From: an uncultured Acidobacteriota bacterium
Lineage (GTDB): Bacteria; Acidobacteriota; Blastocatellia; Pyrinomonadales; Pyrinomonadaceae
Assembly (NCBI GenBank): GCA_937873515.1
Contig: CALMYB010000013.1
Coordinates: 124,001-188,000 of the forward strand
DNA: 64,000 nucleotides
Reading direction: 5' to 3'
The notes under the pieces were generated by a model. The model was given only the letters and a program-made list of their open reading frames with translations, was not told where the DNA came from and ran no database searches. Positions 1 to 8,490 of the stretch are shown piece after piece. How positions within the stretch are numbered: position 1 is the stretch's first letter; each line of letters starts with the position of its first letter. The position numbers and the translations under genes are program-made.

Positions 1-342
1 CTGACGGTTCTTGAGAAGCAGCAATCGAACGTACCGTTCGTACGCCTTCTCTTATACTCTGCCCTCGAAGATCACGAGCTTGCAGAGAAGTTTTTTCACG
101 AGTTCATCGAACGCGTCTATGTTTTCATCGGCGGCTACATCCAGGGAAGACAAAAGGATGGAGTATTCAGAAAGATGGAAGCGAGGCTCGCGGTAAGAGC
201 ATTTCTTGGGATGCTGCTTCACCACTCGCTGAACAATGTTTTATGGGACAAGAGCAAGCACCTGCTCAAGATCTCGAATGAAGAGGCGGCAAAAGGATTT
301 GCCGACATTTTGCTTAAAGGGTTAGAGGCCGAACGGGCTTAA
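1..342 (+). CDS. TetR-type transcriptional regulator, C-terminal part (gene enters from the left edge)
   Basis: Frame 1 is open from the first base to a TAA at 340-342 and has no start codon inside the window, so only about 113 C-terminal residues are visible. The fragment is helical and resembles the ligand-binding C-terminal domain of TetR-family repressors: it contains LEDHELAEKFFHEF, a basic-acidic helix, and a hydrophobic segment (RAFLGMLLHHSLNNVL) typical of the dimer interface. It ends 10 bp before a periplasmic adaptor gene, the usual place for a local repressor of an efflux operon. The DNA-binding domain lies outside the window, so the family call rests on the C-terminal pattern and the context. 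Control of the downstream RND operon is an inference. Confidence 0.6.
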   Translation: MTVLEKQQSNVPFVRLLLYSALEDHELAEKFFHEFIERVYVFIGGYIQGRQKDGVFRKMEARLAVRAFLGMLLHHSLNNVLWDKSKHLLKISNEEAAKGFADILLKGLEAERA

Positions 343-352
343 TTTTGTAGAA

Positions 353-1657
353 ATGTTCTTAACAACTCAGCGTATTTTGCCTGCATTATTACTTTGTGGA
401 GCCGTATCCGTGGTGTTCTTCGGGGCAGCCTGCGGACGATCTTCGGCGAACGCAAATGCAAATGCGGACTCGCAGTCGCAGGTCATCGACGTAACGACCA
501 CTCGCGCGGTCGTTCATCAGATCCCTTCTTATTTTGAGGCTACAGGCAGCCTTGCGAGTGATGAATCGACGGACGTTGCTCCGACGATCGCGGGTAAGAT
601 CGTCGAGGTGAATTTCGACGTTGGTTCCTACGTAGCAAAAGGCAGCGTACTCGTACGCCTCGATGCTCGCGATGCGAGGCTTCGGCTCGAACAGGCTCAG
701 GCCGGCGCCGAACAAGCAAGAAAGGCGGTCGATTCCGCTACGGCGGCCGTCCGTCAGGCTCAGGCAAAGCTTGGTGTGCCGGTGGGCACTCATTTTTCGG
801 TTGAAGAATTCCCGCAGGTCCGGAGTCTTAAGGCGAATCTTCTGCTCGCGGAAAAGGAGTTGACGCGGGCGGAGAACCTGTTCAAGACGGGCGACATCTC
901 GCGCTCGATCCTCGATCAGCGGCGAGCGACTCGCGATTCACTCGCAGGCCAACTTGCAGACGCGCGAGCTAACGCGCAGGTAGCAGAAAAGGCCATTTCG
1001 TCGGCTCAGGCTCAAGAGGCCGCTGCAAAAGCGGCCGTTGCGTCCGCAGAAGCTCAAGTAGATCAGGCAAAAAAGGCCGTTAACGACACGGCGATCCTCG
1101 CACCGATAAGCGGCTTCGTTTCCGAGCGGACTGCGGACCCGGGAGAATACGTGAGTCCGAGCGTCCCGAATTCGAAGATCGCGACCATAATGCGGACATC
1201 GACCTTACGAATGAAGATCGAGGTGCCGGAACAGTCGATCGAGCTTGTAAAGCAAGGGCAATCGATCTCGTTACAGACAAGCGCCTATCCCGAACGAAAT
1301 TTTACGGGTAGAGTGACGCGCATCTCGCCGAGTTTGAACGCAACCGCTCGCACGTTGACCGTCGAAGCTGATGTTCCGAATCCTGACGGCGCACTTAAAC
1401 CCGGACAATTCGCGACGGTTCGCATCACGAAATCAACACCTGAGAATGCTGTGATGATACCGGCGGCAGCGGTCAAGACCGACGGCGATGTAAGCAGGGT
1501 TTTCCTCGTCAAGGACGGTGTTGCCCGTGAAGTTCTCGTCCAGCTCGGCCTGCTTGAGAATGACCTGATCCAGGTCAAGAGCGGCTTGGCTGAGAACGAC
1601 GTAATTGCAACCAACAATCTTGCCGCCCTTTATGACGGCATCGCCGTAAGGCAATAG
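353..1657 (+). CDS. RND efflux periplasmic adaptor (membrane fusion lipoprotein)
   Basis: 434 residues. The N-terminus is a lipoprotein signal peptide with lipobox FFGAAC (Cys27), followed by an Asn-Ala-rich spacer (NANANAD). Next come the first half of a lipoyl/barrel-sandwich domain (about 70-105, with VDVAPTIAGKIVEVNFDVG-like sequence), a long Ala/Gln/Glu-rich alpha-helical hairpin (about 105-235), the second lipoyl half (ILAPISGFVSERTADPGEYV), and beta-barrel and membrane-proximal domains to the end. This is the AcrA/MexA/CusB-like order. It should link the inner-membrane pump at 2131 to the TolC-like channel at 5351. The stop codon TAG abuts the left inverted repeat of an inserted four-helix-bundle cassette, which separates this gene from its pump partner. 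The exported substrate cannot be told from sequence. Confidence 0.93.
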   Translation: MFLTTQRILPALLLCGAVSVVFFGAACGRSSANANANADSQSQVIDVTTTRAVVHQIPSYFEATGSLASDESTDVAPTIAGKIVEVNFDVGSYVAKGSVLVRLDARDARLRLEQAQAGAEQARKAVDSATAAVRQAQAKLGVPVGTHFSVEEFPQVRSLKANLLLAEKELTRAENLFKTGDISRSILDQRRATRDSLAGQLADARANAQVAEKAISSAQAQEAAAKAAVASAEAQVDQAKKAVNDTAILAPISGFVSERTADPGEYVSPSVPNSKIATIMRTSTLRMKIEVPEQSIELVKQGQSISLQTSAYPERNFTGRVTRISPSLNATARTLTVEADVPNPDGALKPGQFATVRITKSTPENAVMIPAAAVKTDGDVSRVFLVKDGVAREVLVQLGLLENDLIQVKSGLAENDVIATNNLAALYDGIAVRQ

Positions 1658-1688
1658 GTTCAAGGTTCGAAGTTCAATGTTCAAGGTT
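1658..1688 (+). repeat. Left inverted repeat of the four-helix-bundle cassette
   Basis: The stretch starts directly after the adaptor stop codon with GTTCAAGGTTCGAAGTTCAA and continues TGTTCAAGG. It is made of short GTTCAAG/GTTCGAAG units. The reverse complement is found at 2094-2121 with 20 identical bases and then one mismatch over the next seven. TAG flanks the repeat pair on both outer sides, a possible but unproven 3-bp duplication. Confidence 0.85.
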
Positions 1689-1692
1689 TCCG

Positions 1693-2082
1693 ATGGCGAG
1701 AATTGAGAGGTTTGAAGACATTGAAAGTTGGAAGGTGGCGAGAGAGGCGGTGAATCTCGTTTACGAGGCAACCAACAGTGAGAAATTCAGGCGTGACTTT
1801 GCATTATGTGATCAGATCCGTCGAGCAGCGATCTCGATCCCGTCGAAAATTGCAGAAGGTTTTGAACGAGACGGGAACAAGGAATTCTTGCAGTTTCTTG
1901 CAGTCGCAAAAGGCTCGTGTGGTGAGGTAAGAGCTCAGCTATATGTCGCCCTCGACCAGAACTATGTTGACCAAGCGGTGTTTGATCGTATTTACGAGAG
2001 GCTCTTGACAACGAGCCGCCTTATCAGCGGAATGATGAGGTATTTGAGGCAATCAGAACTTCGAGGCAGCAAGTTTCAATAG
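1693..2082 (+). CDS. Four helix bundle protein (IVP / S23-like family)
   Basis: 129 residues, the usual length of the family first met as proteins coded in 23S rRNA intervening sequences. Recognisable blocks are FEDIESWKVAREAVNLVY near the N-terminus, DQIRRAAISIPSKIAEGFER in the middle, and FLAVAKGSCGEVRAQLYVAL plus a final helix with LISGMMRYLR. All are amphipathic helices with no catalytic motif. The ATG lies only 4 bp beyond the left inverted repeat and the stop is 11 bp before the right one, so gene and repeats look like one cassette. The function is unknown. The related Avd protein of diversity-generating retroelements binds nucleic acid and protein, but no reverse transcriptase or variable repeat is present here. 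The gene interrupts an efflux operon without breaking any reading frame. Confidence 0.9.
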   Translation: MARIERFEDIESWKVAREAVNLVYEATNSEKFRRDFALCDQIRRAAISIPSKIAEGFERDGNKEFLQFLAVAKGSCGEVRAQLYVALDQNYVDQAVFDRIYERLLTTSRLISGMMRYLRQSELRGSKFQ

Positions 2083-2093
2083 CTGCTTTAGAC

Positions 2094-2121
2094 TTTGAAC
2101 CTTGAACTTCGAACCTTGAAC
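2094..2121 (-). repeat. Right inverted repeat of the four-helix-bundle cassette
   Basis: It reads TTTGAACCTTGAACTTCG on the + strand and continues AACCTTGAAC. This is the reverse complement of the left copy at 1658-1688. It ends 9 bp before the pump start codon at 2131. Removal of the repeat-to-repeat interval would leave the adaptor stop codon followed at once by TTTTTT and the pump ATG. Confidence 0.85.
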
Positions 2122-2130
2122 TAGTTTTTT

Positions 2131-5100
2131 ATGCAGTGGTTAGCAGAAATATGTGTTAAGCGGCCGGTCTTTGCGACGATGTTGATAATGTCGCTCGTGG
2201 TCGTAGGCGCCTTTTCGTTCTTCAGTCTTGGCGTCGATCTTTTTCCGAAGATCGACTTTCCGACGATCACGGTCACGGTCGTGAATCCCGGCGCTTCGCC
2301 GCAGGAGATCGAGACAGAGATCACCGACAAGATCGAGGAATCCGTAAATACGATCAGCGGTATCGACGAGCTTCGTTCAACCTCGATCGAAGGTATTTCG
2401 CAGGTCTTCGTTCAATTTGTTCTTGAGAAAGACGTGAACGTTGCCGCCCAAGAGGTCGAAAATCGTGTCCAGACCGTCATTCCCGACCTGCCTGACACAG
2501 CTGAGCAACCGACCGTGCAAAAGCTCGATACGGACGCGGCTCCCGTTTTGCGCGTAACGATCTCGGCGCCGAAACCGCTTCGTGAAGTTACAGAACTTGC
2601 GAAGAAAAAGATCAAAGAGCCGATGGAATCCGTGAGCGGCGTAGGCCAGATCACGATGATCGGCGGCCAGGAAAGGCAGATCAACGTCTGGGTCGATCCG
2701 GATAAGATGCGCTCGTATGGCGTAACGCCGGCCGAGATCTCTGCCGGGCTTAGGATACAGAATATGGAGTTCCCTTCGGGCCGTCTAGATGAGGGTCAGA
2801 AGGAAACAAGCGTCCGCACTATCGGCAAAGTTCAAAAGCCCGAGCAATTCGAGAACGTCGTCGTAGCGACCCGGGGCAGCTATCCCGTCAAGATCCGCGA
2901 TCTCGGATACGTTGAGGACGGTGCAGAAGAACTCCGTAGTGAGGCCCGCCTGAACGGGCAGCCGGCCGTTACGCTCATCGTCGCAAAACAATCCGGCCAG
3001 AATACCGTCGCGACGGCCGAGGGCGTAAAGGCAAAGCTCGCCGAGATCATGCCGACGCTTCCAAAGGACTATACCGTTCGGATCATCGGTGATAACTCGA
3101 TCTTTATCGAAAGTTCTCTTAATTCTATCGAAGAACACTTGATAGTCGGTTCGATCCTCGCCGCGATCGTCGTATTCCTTTTCCTTTGGAGCTTCAGATC
3201 GACCCTCATTGCGGGTCTCGCGATCCCGACATCTATCATCTCGACCTTTGCATTGATGTATGCCATGGGCTACACGCTCAACGTCATTACGATGCTCTCC
3301 CTGACCTTAATGGTCGGTATCGTGATCGACGACGCTATCGTTGTGCTCGAGAATATCTACCGGTTCGTCGATGAGAAGGGAATGAATCCGTTCCAGGCGG
3401 CCATAGAAGGTACGCGTGAGATCGGCCTTGCGGTTCTCGCAACCTCATTGAGCTTGATGGCGGTATTCGTGCCTATCGGGTTTATGCAGGGCATCGTGGG
3501 CAGGTTTATGTCGTCGTTCGGCCTGACCGCCTCGTTCGCGGTACTCGTTTCGCTGATCGTGTCCTTTACGCTTACGCCGATGCTCGCCGCACGTCTCATC
3601 AAGCGAAAACCTGAGAGCAGCGAAAGGATCATCGACGAGTTGAAAGGCGACGGGATGATCGAAACACCGGCATCTCACGATACTAAACACACAGGCTGGT
3701 TCCGTTATGTCGATGCCATCTACGCGTCGATGCTTCGGTTCTCGATGGCTCACCGGTGGGTGATCATTGGACTCGTGATCCTCGTGTTTTTGAGCATCAT
3801 CCCGCTCTTTATGTTCGTCGGTAAGAACTTCTTACCGGTCGATGATCAGTCGCAATTCGAGGTGACGCTGCGCGTACCTGAAGGCACTAGTCTTTCAGCA
3901 TCCTCGCTCGAGTTCGAAAGGATCGCAGCGGAAATACGAAAAATGCCCGGCGTAACCGATACGCTAGCAACCGTCGGCGGCGGTACACAGCAGGTTGTAA
4001 ATGCAGGAACGATCTACGTAAAACTCTCGCCGATATCCGAACGCCCTAAGGGTCAAGAGGAACTGATGGAGGAGACGCGGGCTATGATCACGAGCAAGTT
4101 CCCGCCGAACCTACGCTTCGGTGTCCAGCCTGTTCAGGCTTTCTCCGGCGGCGGCTTCCGAAATGCGAACGTCCAGTTCCTGATCGCCGGCCCGGATATG
4201 AAGAAACTTGAGGAATACTCATCGAAGATCCTCGAGAAAATGAAATCGATACCCGATGCCGTGGATGTAGACTCCACACTGATCTCCGGCAAGCCCGAAG
4301 TTCAACTCGAGGTCGATCGGGATGTCGCGGCCGAACTCGGCGTACGTGTTGGCGACGTTTCGCAGGCGCTAAACACTTTGATCGCAGGCCAAGAGGCGAC
4401 CTCCTTTAATGAAGGCACCGATCAATACGAAGTACGCGTTCGGGCGATTAATCCTTTTAGGACGAGCGTCGAGGGATTGAAGCGCGTCGTTGTTCCGTCG
4501 TCAAAGATCGGGCTTGTCACGCTCGATAGAGTTGTAAAGATCGTTCCGGGAACGGGCCCAAGCTCTATCGACAGAACAAATCGGCAACGACAGGTAACCC
4601 TGCTCGCTAATACAAAGCCAGGGGGCTCTGCGGCGAACATCACTTCGGCGATCGATAACTATGTAAAGACCCTTGATATGCCGACGGGCTACTCTACCGG
4701 ATATGTAGGGCAGTCCAAAGAAATGGGCAAAGCAGGTTTCTACTTCATACTCGCATTTATGCTGTCGTTCGTCTTTATGTACATCGTGCTTGCGGCGCAG
4801 TTCGAATCGTTCATCCATCCGATCACGATCCTTCTGACACTGCCGCTCTCGATACCTTTCGGCATCTTCAGCCTCCTGATCACGGGCCAGACCGTAAACA
4901 TCTTTTCGGGCCTTGGCCTGCTGCTGCTTTTCGGCGTCGTAAAGAAGAACGCTATCTTGCAGATCGATCATACAAATCATCTGCGCTCGCAGGGGATGTC
5001 GCGTTACGATGCGATCATTCAAGCGAATCGCGACCGGCTTCGTCCGATCTTGATGACGACGATCGCACTTGTTGCCGGTATGCTTCCGCTCGTCGTAAGC

Positions 5101-5328
5101 TCCGGCCCCGGTTCGGGCACGAATCGTTCGATCGGCGTCCTTGTTGTTGGCGGCCAATCGCTGTGTCTCTTGCTGACACTGCTAGCGGTGCCGGTGTTTT
5201 ATTCGATATTTGACGATATTTCCGAGTTTAAGATCTTTAGCCGGATAAATCGCTTTGCATCAAGGCTTTTTGGCGGGGCTAAACGCAGATTCTCAACTGC
5301 GGCCAGCTCGATCATAAGCAAATTTTAA
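2131..5328 (+). CDS. RND efflux permease, HAE1/AcrB-like inner-membrane pump
   Basis: 1065 residues, full length for the AcrB/MexB/HAE1 group. The N-terminus (KRPVFATMLIMSLVVVGAFS) is the first membrane segment. It is followed by the canonical LGVDLFPKIDFPTI block, a first large periplasmic porter loop, membrane segments 2-6, a second periplasmic loop, and membrane segments 8-12. The proton-relay pair Asp400-Asp401 sits in VGIVIDDAIVVLENIYR. The second half carries the conserved FGVVKKNAILQIDHTN block. It forms a proton-driven tripartite pump with the adaptor at 353 and the channel at 5351. There is no obvious Shine-Dalgarno directly upstream, because the sequence before the ATG comes from the cassette repeat and a T run. 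Confidence 0.96.
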   Translation: MQWLAEICVKRPVFATMLIMSLVVVGAFSFFSLGVDLFPKIDFPTITVTVVNPGASPQEIETEITDKIEESVNTISGIDELRSTSIEGISQVFVQFVLEKDVNVAAQEVENRVQTVIPDLPDTAEQPTVQKLDTDAAPVLRVTISAPKPLREVTELAKKKIKEPMESVSGVGQITMIGGQERQINVWVDPDKMRSYGVTPAEISAGLRIQNMEFPSGRLDEGQKETSVRTIGKVQKPEQFENVVVATRGSYPVKIRDLGYVEDGAEELRSEARLNGQPAVTLIVAKQSGQNTVATAEGVKAKLAEIMPTLPKDYTVRIIGDNSIFIESSLNSIEEHLIVGSILAAIVVFLFLWSFRSTLIAGLAIPTSIISTFALMYAMGYTLNVITMLSLTLMVGIVIDDAIVVLENIYRFVDEKGMNPFQAAIEGTREIGLAVLATSLSLMAVFVPIGFMQGIVGRFMSSFGLTASFAVLVSLIVSFTLTPMLAARLIKRKPESSERIIDELKGDGMIETPASHDTKHTGWFRYVDAIYASMLRFSMAHRWVIIGLVILVFLSIIPLFMFVGKNFLPVDDQSQFEVTLRVPEGTSLSASSLEFERIAAEIRKMPGVTDTLATVGGGTQQVVNAGTIYVKLSPISERPKGQEELMEETRAMITSKFPPNLRFGVQPVQAFSGGGFRNANVQFLIAGPDMKKLEEYSSKILEKMKSIPDAVDVDSTLISGKPEVQLEVDRDVAAELGVRVGDVSQALNTLIAGQEATSFNEGTDQYEVRVRAINPFRTSVEGLKRVVVPSSKIGLVTLDRVVKIVPGTGPSSIDRTNRQRQVTLLANTKPGGSAANITSAIDNYVKTLDMPTGYSTGYVGQSKEMGKAGFYFILAFMLSFVFMYIVLAAQFESFIHPITILLTLPLSIPFGIFSLLITGQTVNIFSGLGLLLLFGVVKKNAILQIDHTNHLRSQGMSRYDAIIQANRDRLRPILMTTIALVAGMLPLVVSSGPGSGTNRSIGVLVVGGQSLCLLLTLLAVPVFYSIFDDISEFKIFSRINRFASRLFGGAKRRFSTAASSIISKF

Positions 5329-5350
5329 TGCACTCTTACGAAATTATTTT

Positions 5351-7072
5351 ATGAGGCGGCTCTTACTCTTGTTTTTAATAACGTCGGCGTGCGGTTGCGC
5401 GGCCCTTGGCCAAACTCCGTCTCCGACACCTACGCCTGACAATTCCAAGCAGGTCGTCCTTCCGGACGATCTAAAGAATGTTCCCGATGTGGCGCCGAAC
5501 TATAAGAGCCACGATCTAAACCTTCCCGATCTTGGACGCGTCGGAGTGGATACCACCAAGGAACGCCCGTTGACACTGGGCGAAGCCCTGCGGATGGCTC
5601 TCGACAATAACAAGGACATCGAGGTCGCCCGCAAGACGTCCTCAATGGCCGAGTTCGATCTAAAGGCAGCACGCGGCGTGTATGAACCCAAACTTTCCGG
5701 CCAAACGTACTACGAACGTGCAACTGCTCCCAACGTAAGCATTTTCAGCAATAATCCAAAGACCACTCAGGGCACGGTGGTCGCGAACGCCGGCCTGACA
5801 GGCTTTATCCCGAAGTTCGGCACGATCCTGACCGGCACCTTCAATAATTCGCGTGTTACCACCGACAACCCGATCAGCATACTGAGCCCGCAATACCTTT
5901 CGAGCTTGAGCTTCAGCGTTACGCAGCCGCTTCTTCGCGGCCGAAGATTCGATGCCCAGCGCCGCGGCATCGAGATCGCGAAGCGGAACATCGAGCTCAC
6001 AGATACTCAATTCCTTTCGCACACGATCGATACCGTAGCGAACGTCGAGAAGGCTTATTGGGATCTGATCTTCGCTCTCCGGAATCTGCAAGTTCAACGC
6101 GACGGCGTTACGATCGCAAAAGCGCAGCTCGAACACAACAAGCGCCTCGTAAACGAAGGCCAACTTGCGCCGATCGATATAGTCGCTGCCGAGACACAAG
6201 TGGCGACGTTCGAACAGGCGGTTTACGACGCACTCAATGTGGTCAACACTTCGGAGAATTTGCTGAAGAATCTTATTGCCCCGACCCGCAACGATGCGAT
6301 CTGGGGACAGGCGATCGTGCCCATTGACTCGGTCGAGCAGACGGTTCCTGCTACAACGCTCAGCGACGCTCTGGATTCCGCGATGAAGAATCGTCCGGAG
6401 CTTGAAGTAAGCAACACGCAGATGGCAATCAACAAGATCGACCAGCTCTACTATAAGGAGCTCAAGAAACCGCAGATCGATCTCGTTGCGAGCTACGGCA
6501 CCTCCGGCGTCGGCGGAAGCCAGAATCCGAATTTCAGCACCTCGTTCCCTACCGCCTGCAACGTCGACCCCACGGGCCCAGCCTGCGCGCAGCAGCAGGC
6601 AAATCTCGCTCTGCTGACGGGCAATCCGTTCCGCGGTGTTTTTACGAACCGCTACCCGACATACAAGGTCGGCTTGAACTTCAACGTGCCGCTCTTTGGC
6701 GACAAGACCGATGGAGCGTTGCTTGGAAAAGCGAAGGTCGATGCTGAACGTCTCGAAACCCAACGCGAGCAGATCGAGCAAGGGATCCAGGTCGAGGTTC
6801 GTAATGCAATGCAGTCCGTAAAAAGCGGTGAGGCCAGGCTTAGAGCGGCTGCCATCGCCCGCGAGAATTCCGAAAAGCAGTATGCGTCCGAGCAGCGAAA
6901 GCTCGACGAAGGCCAGTCGGATATATACCGCGTCCTCGAACGCCAAACGGCTCTCATCGCCGCAAAAAGCGCCGAGCTAAAGGCTAGGACCGATCTGAAT
7001 AAATCGATCGTCGACCTTGAACGCGCGACCGGCAATGCGCTAAAGGCTCATGGCATCACACCGCTGAAATGA
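5351..7072 (+). CDS. TolC-family outer membrane efflux channel
   Basis: 573 residues. An N-terminal export signal (RRLLLLFLITSACGCAALGQ) is followed by a Pro-Thr-rich spacer. Two OEP repeats follow: the first begins near RPLTLGEALRMALDNNKDIEVA and the second after ATTLSDALDSAMKNRPELEVS. Each has long coiled-coil stretches (for example KAQLEHNKRLVNEGQLAPIDIV) that would build the periplasmic tunnel. This is the outer-membrane member of the pump coded just upstream (22-bp gap). Its last codon overlaps the start of the next gene in an ATGA, so the oxidoreductase is probably co-translated. A lipobox reading of TSAC cannot be excluded. Signal-peptidase I cleavage after ALGQ looks equally possible. 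Confidence 0.93.
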   Translation: MRRLLLLFLITSACGCAALGQTPSPTPTPDNSKQVVLPDDLKNVPDVAPNYKSHDLNLPDLGRVGVDTTKERPLTLGEALRMALDNNKDIEVARKTSSMAEFDLKAARGVYEPKLSGQTYYERATAPNVSIFSNNPKTTQGTVVANAGLTGFIPKFGTILTGTFNNSRVTTDNPISILSPQYLSSLSFSVTQPLLRGRRFDAQRRGIEIAKRNIELTDTQFLSHTIDTVANVEKAYWDLIFALRNLQVQRDGVTIAKAQLEHNKRLVNEGQLAPIDIVAAETQVATFEQAVYDALNVVNTSENLLKNLIAPTRNDAIWGQAIVPIDSVEQTVPATTLSDALDSAMKNRPELEVSNTQMAINKIDQLYYKELKKPQIDLVASYGTSGVGGSQNPNFSTSFPTACNVDPTGPACAQQQANLALLTGNPFRGVFTNRYPTYKVGLNFNVPLFGDKTDGALLGKAKVDAERLETQREQIEQGIQVEVRNAMQSVKSGEARLRAAAIARENSEKQYASEQRKLDEGQSDIYRVLERQTALIAAKSAELKARTDLNKSIVDLERATGNALKAHGITPLK

Positions 7073-8049
7073 AGACAGTCTGGATAAGCGAATTTATCGG
7101 CGTTGACGGCGTTGGACTCAATGAGGTCGATGCTCCGAAACCTGACGTCAACGAGGCTCTGATCCGTGTTCGGGCAGCAGGCCTAAACCGCGCGGACCTC
7201 CTTCAGGCCGCGGGACGGTATCCGCCGCCCGAGAACTATTCGCCGAATATGCCGGGGATGGAATTCGCGGGTGAGATCGTCGAACTTGGCGCGGAAGTAA
7301 GCGGATTTGCAGTTGGTGACCGTGTCTTTGGAATCACCGTCGGCCATGCGCAGGCCGAGTTTGTCGTCTCAAATCCTTCGCTCCTCGCAGCTATTCCCGA
7401 CAATCTTTCTTATACCGAAGCGGGCGGCATTCCAGAAGTCTATATAACCGCGCACGATGCCGTCTTTACACAGAACTGCCTTAAGGAAGGCGAGACCCTG
7501 CTCATTCACGCCGCTGCATCCGGCGTCGGCCTGGCAGCACTTGACCTGGCTAAGGCCGCAGGGGCCAAGGTCATCGGTACATCTCGAACTGCCGACAAGA
7601 TAGAAAGACTTGCCGGTCTCGGGCTTGAGCACGGCATCCTCGCTGTGGACGGCAAATTTGCGGAGAAGGTCCTCGACATCACAGATGGGAAAGGGGCCGA
7701 TGTGATCTTGGACCTCGTCGGAGCGGGTTACTTTACCGAGAATATCGCGTCTCTCGCACAAAAAGGCCGCTTGAGCATGGTCGGCTTAACGAGCGGCACA
7801 AAGGCGGAATTCGATCTCGGGGCAATTTTAAAGAAACGAGCGACGATCCGCGGGACGACCCTGCGAGCACGGCCTTTTGAGGAAAAGGCCGCCGCGAACG
7901 AGAATTTTATTCGCGAGGTCATTCCATTGCTCGATTCAGGAGAAGTGAGGCCGCACCTCGATCGAGCCTTCAAGCTCGAGGACGCGGGCGAGGCCTACGG
8001 ATATCTTGCGTCAAATAAGAGTTTCGGAAAGGTCGTGATCGAATTTTAA
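7069..8049 (+). CDS. Zinc-free NAD(P)H:quinone oxidoreductase (MDR superfamily, QOR type)
   Basis: 326 residues, typical of quinone oxidoreductase/zeta-crystallin. The N-terminal GroES-like part has RAAGLNRADLLQAAGRYPPP and MPGMEFAGEIVELG. The Rossmann nucleotide-binding part has LIHAAASGVGLAALDLAKAAGAKVIGT, and the C-terminus ends GKVVIEF. The cysteines and histidines that bind catalytic zinc in alcohol dehydrogenases are absent, which fits the zinc-free quinone reductase/enoyl reductase branch. The start overlaps the channel stop (ATGA at 7069-7072), placing it at the end of the efflux operon. A role in detoxifying reactive electrophiles or quinones together with efflux is an inference. Its 3' end overlaps a convergent small gene by 4 bp. 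Confidence 0.9.
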   Translation: MKTVWISEFIGVDGVGLNEVDAPKPDVNEALIRVRAAGLNRADLLQAAGRYPPPENYSPNMPGMEFAGEIVELGAEVSGFAVGDRVFGITVGHAQAEFVVSNPSLLAAIPDNLSYTEAGGIPEVYITAHDAVFTQNCLKEGETLLIHAAASGVGLAALDLAKAAGAKVIGTSRTADKIERLAGLGLEHGILAVDGKFAEKVLDITDGKGADVILDLVGAGYFTENIASLAQKGRLSMVGLTSGTKAEFDLGAILKKRATIRGTTLRARPFEEKAAANENFIREVIPLLDSGEVRPHLDRAFKLEDAGEAYGYLASNKSFGKVVIEF

Positions 8050-8333
8050 CTCGTCCCGCGTTGAGCGGCTTCGTCCGTAACGATGCAAAGTCCGGAGATA
8101 TCGTGTTTTTCGAGCTCGTCAATAAGCGCAGTTGCTTGTTTGTAAGTTAGCCCGCCGGCCTCGAGCCCCGAAAAGGAGACGACCGACCAGCGAGGCTCTT
8201 CGAGGTCCGAGAGGGCCGCGAGCTCAGTTTGTCCCGGTTCGGCCATAACTCTCCCGAAAATTTCATCGATGTCGATCTCGTCAACCCGCTTCGGAAAGTG
8301 AGCGAGACCGGACCGCATCTCCTGGATACGCAT
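8046..8333 (-). CDS. Small conserved-looking hypothetical protein
   Basis: 95 residues, no family recognised. It is acidic overall and lacks a signal peptide or membrane segment. The N-terminal half has a DEIDIDEIFGRV helix and the middle reads WSVVSFSGLEAGGLTYKQATALIDELEKHDISGLCIVTDEAA, which suggests a small alpha/beta fold. The ATG at 8333 follows GAGAGAAGGGT, an acceptable ribosome binding site. The gene converges on the oxidoreductase with a 4-bp overlap, and its codon use resembles that of its neighbours. A reading as spurious antisense is unlikely because almost all of it lies outside other genes. Confidence 0.6.
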   Translation of the reverse strand: MRIQEMRSGLAHFPKRVDEIDIDEIFGRVMAEPGQTELAALSDLEEPRWSVVSFSGLEAGGLTYKQATALIDELEKHDISGLCIVTDEAAQRGTS

Positions 8334-8490
8334 ACCCTTCTCTCAAGCCTTTTACCGAAACCTAACACAATGAAACGATGTTGTAAACGTTTTTCTGTAT
8401 TCGGCCGATAAACAATGTTTTGCGATTTAATAGGATCTGTCGCCCGCGAGCGGTCGCAGGCGACATAATTCATTCCGCAGCATTCCGGAA

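Noticed and set aside
1657..2122. Diversity-generating retroelement around the four-helix protein
   Set aside because: No reverse transcriptase and no template/variable repeat pair are present.
4501..5157. 218-codon antisense frame in the RND pump gene
   Set aside because: Low-complexity charged translation with no homology pattern; the pump frame is certain.
5660..6946. 428-codon open frame antisense to the TolC-like gene
   Set aside because: It lies wholly opposite a clear OEP protein, shows no family motif, and its composition (Arg/Leu/Asp-rich) is typical of antisense frames in GC-rich genes.
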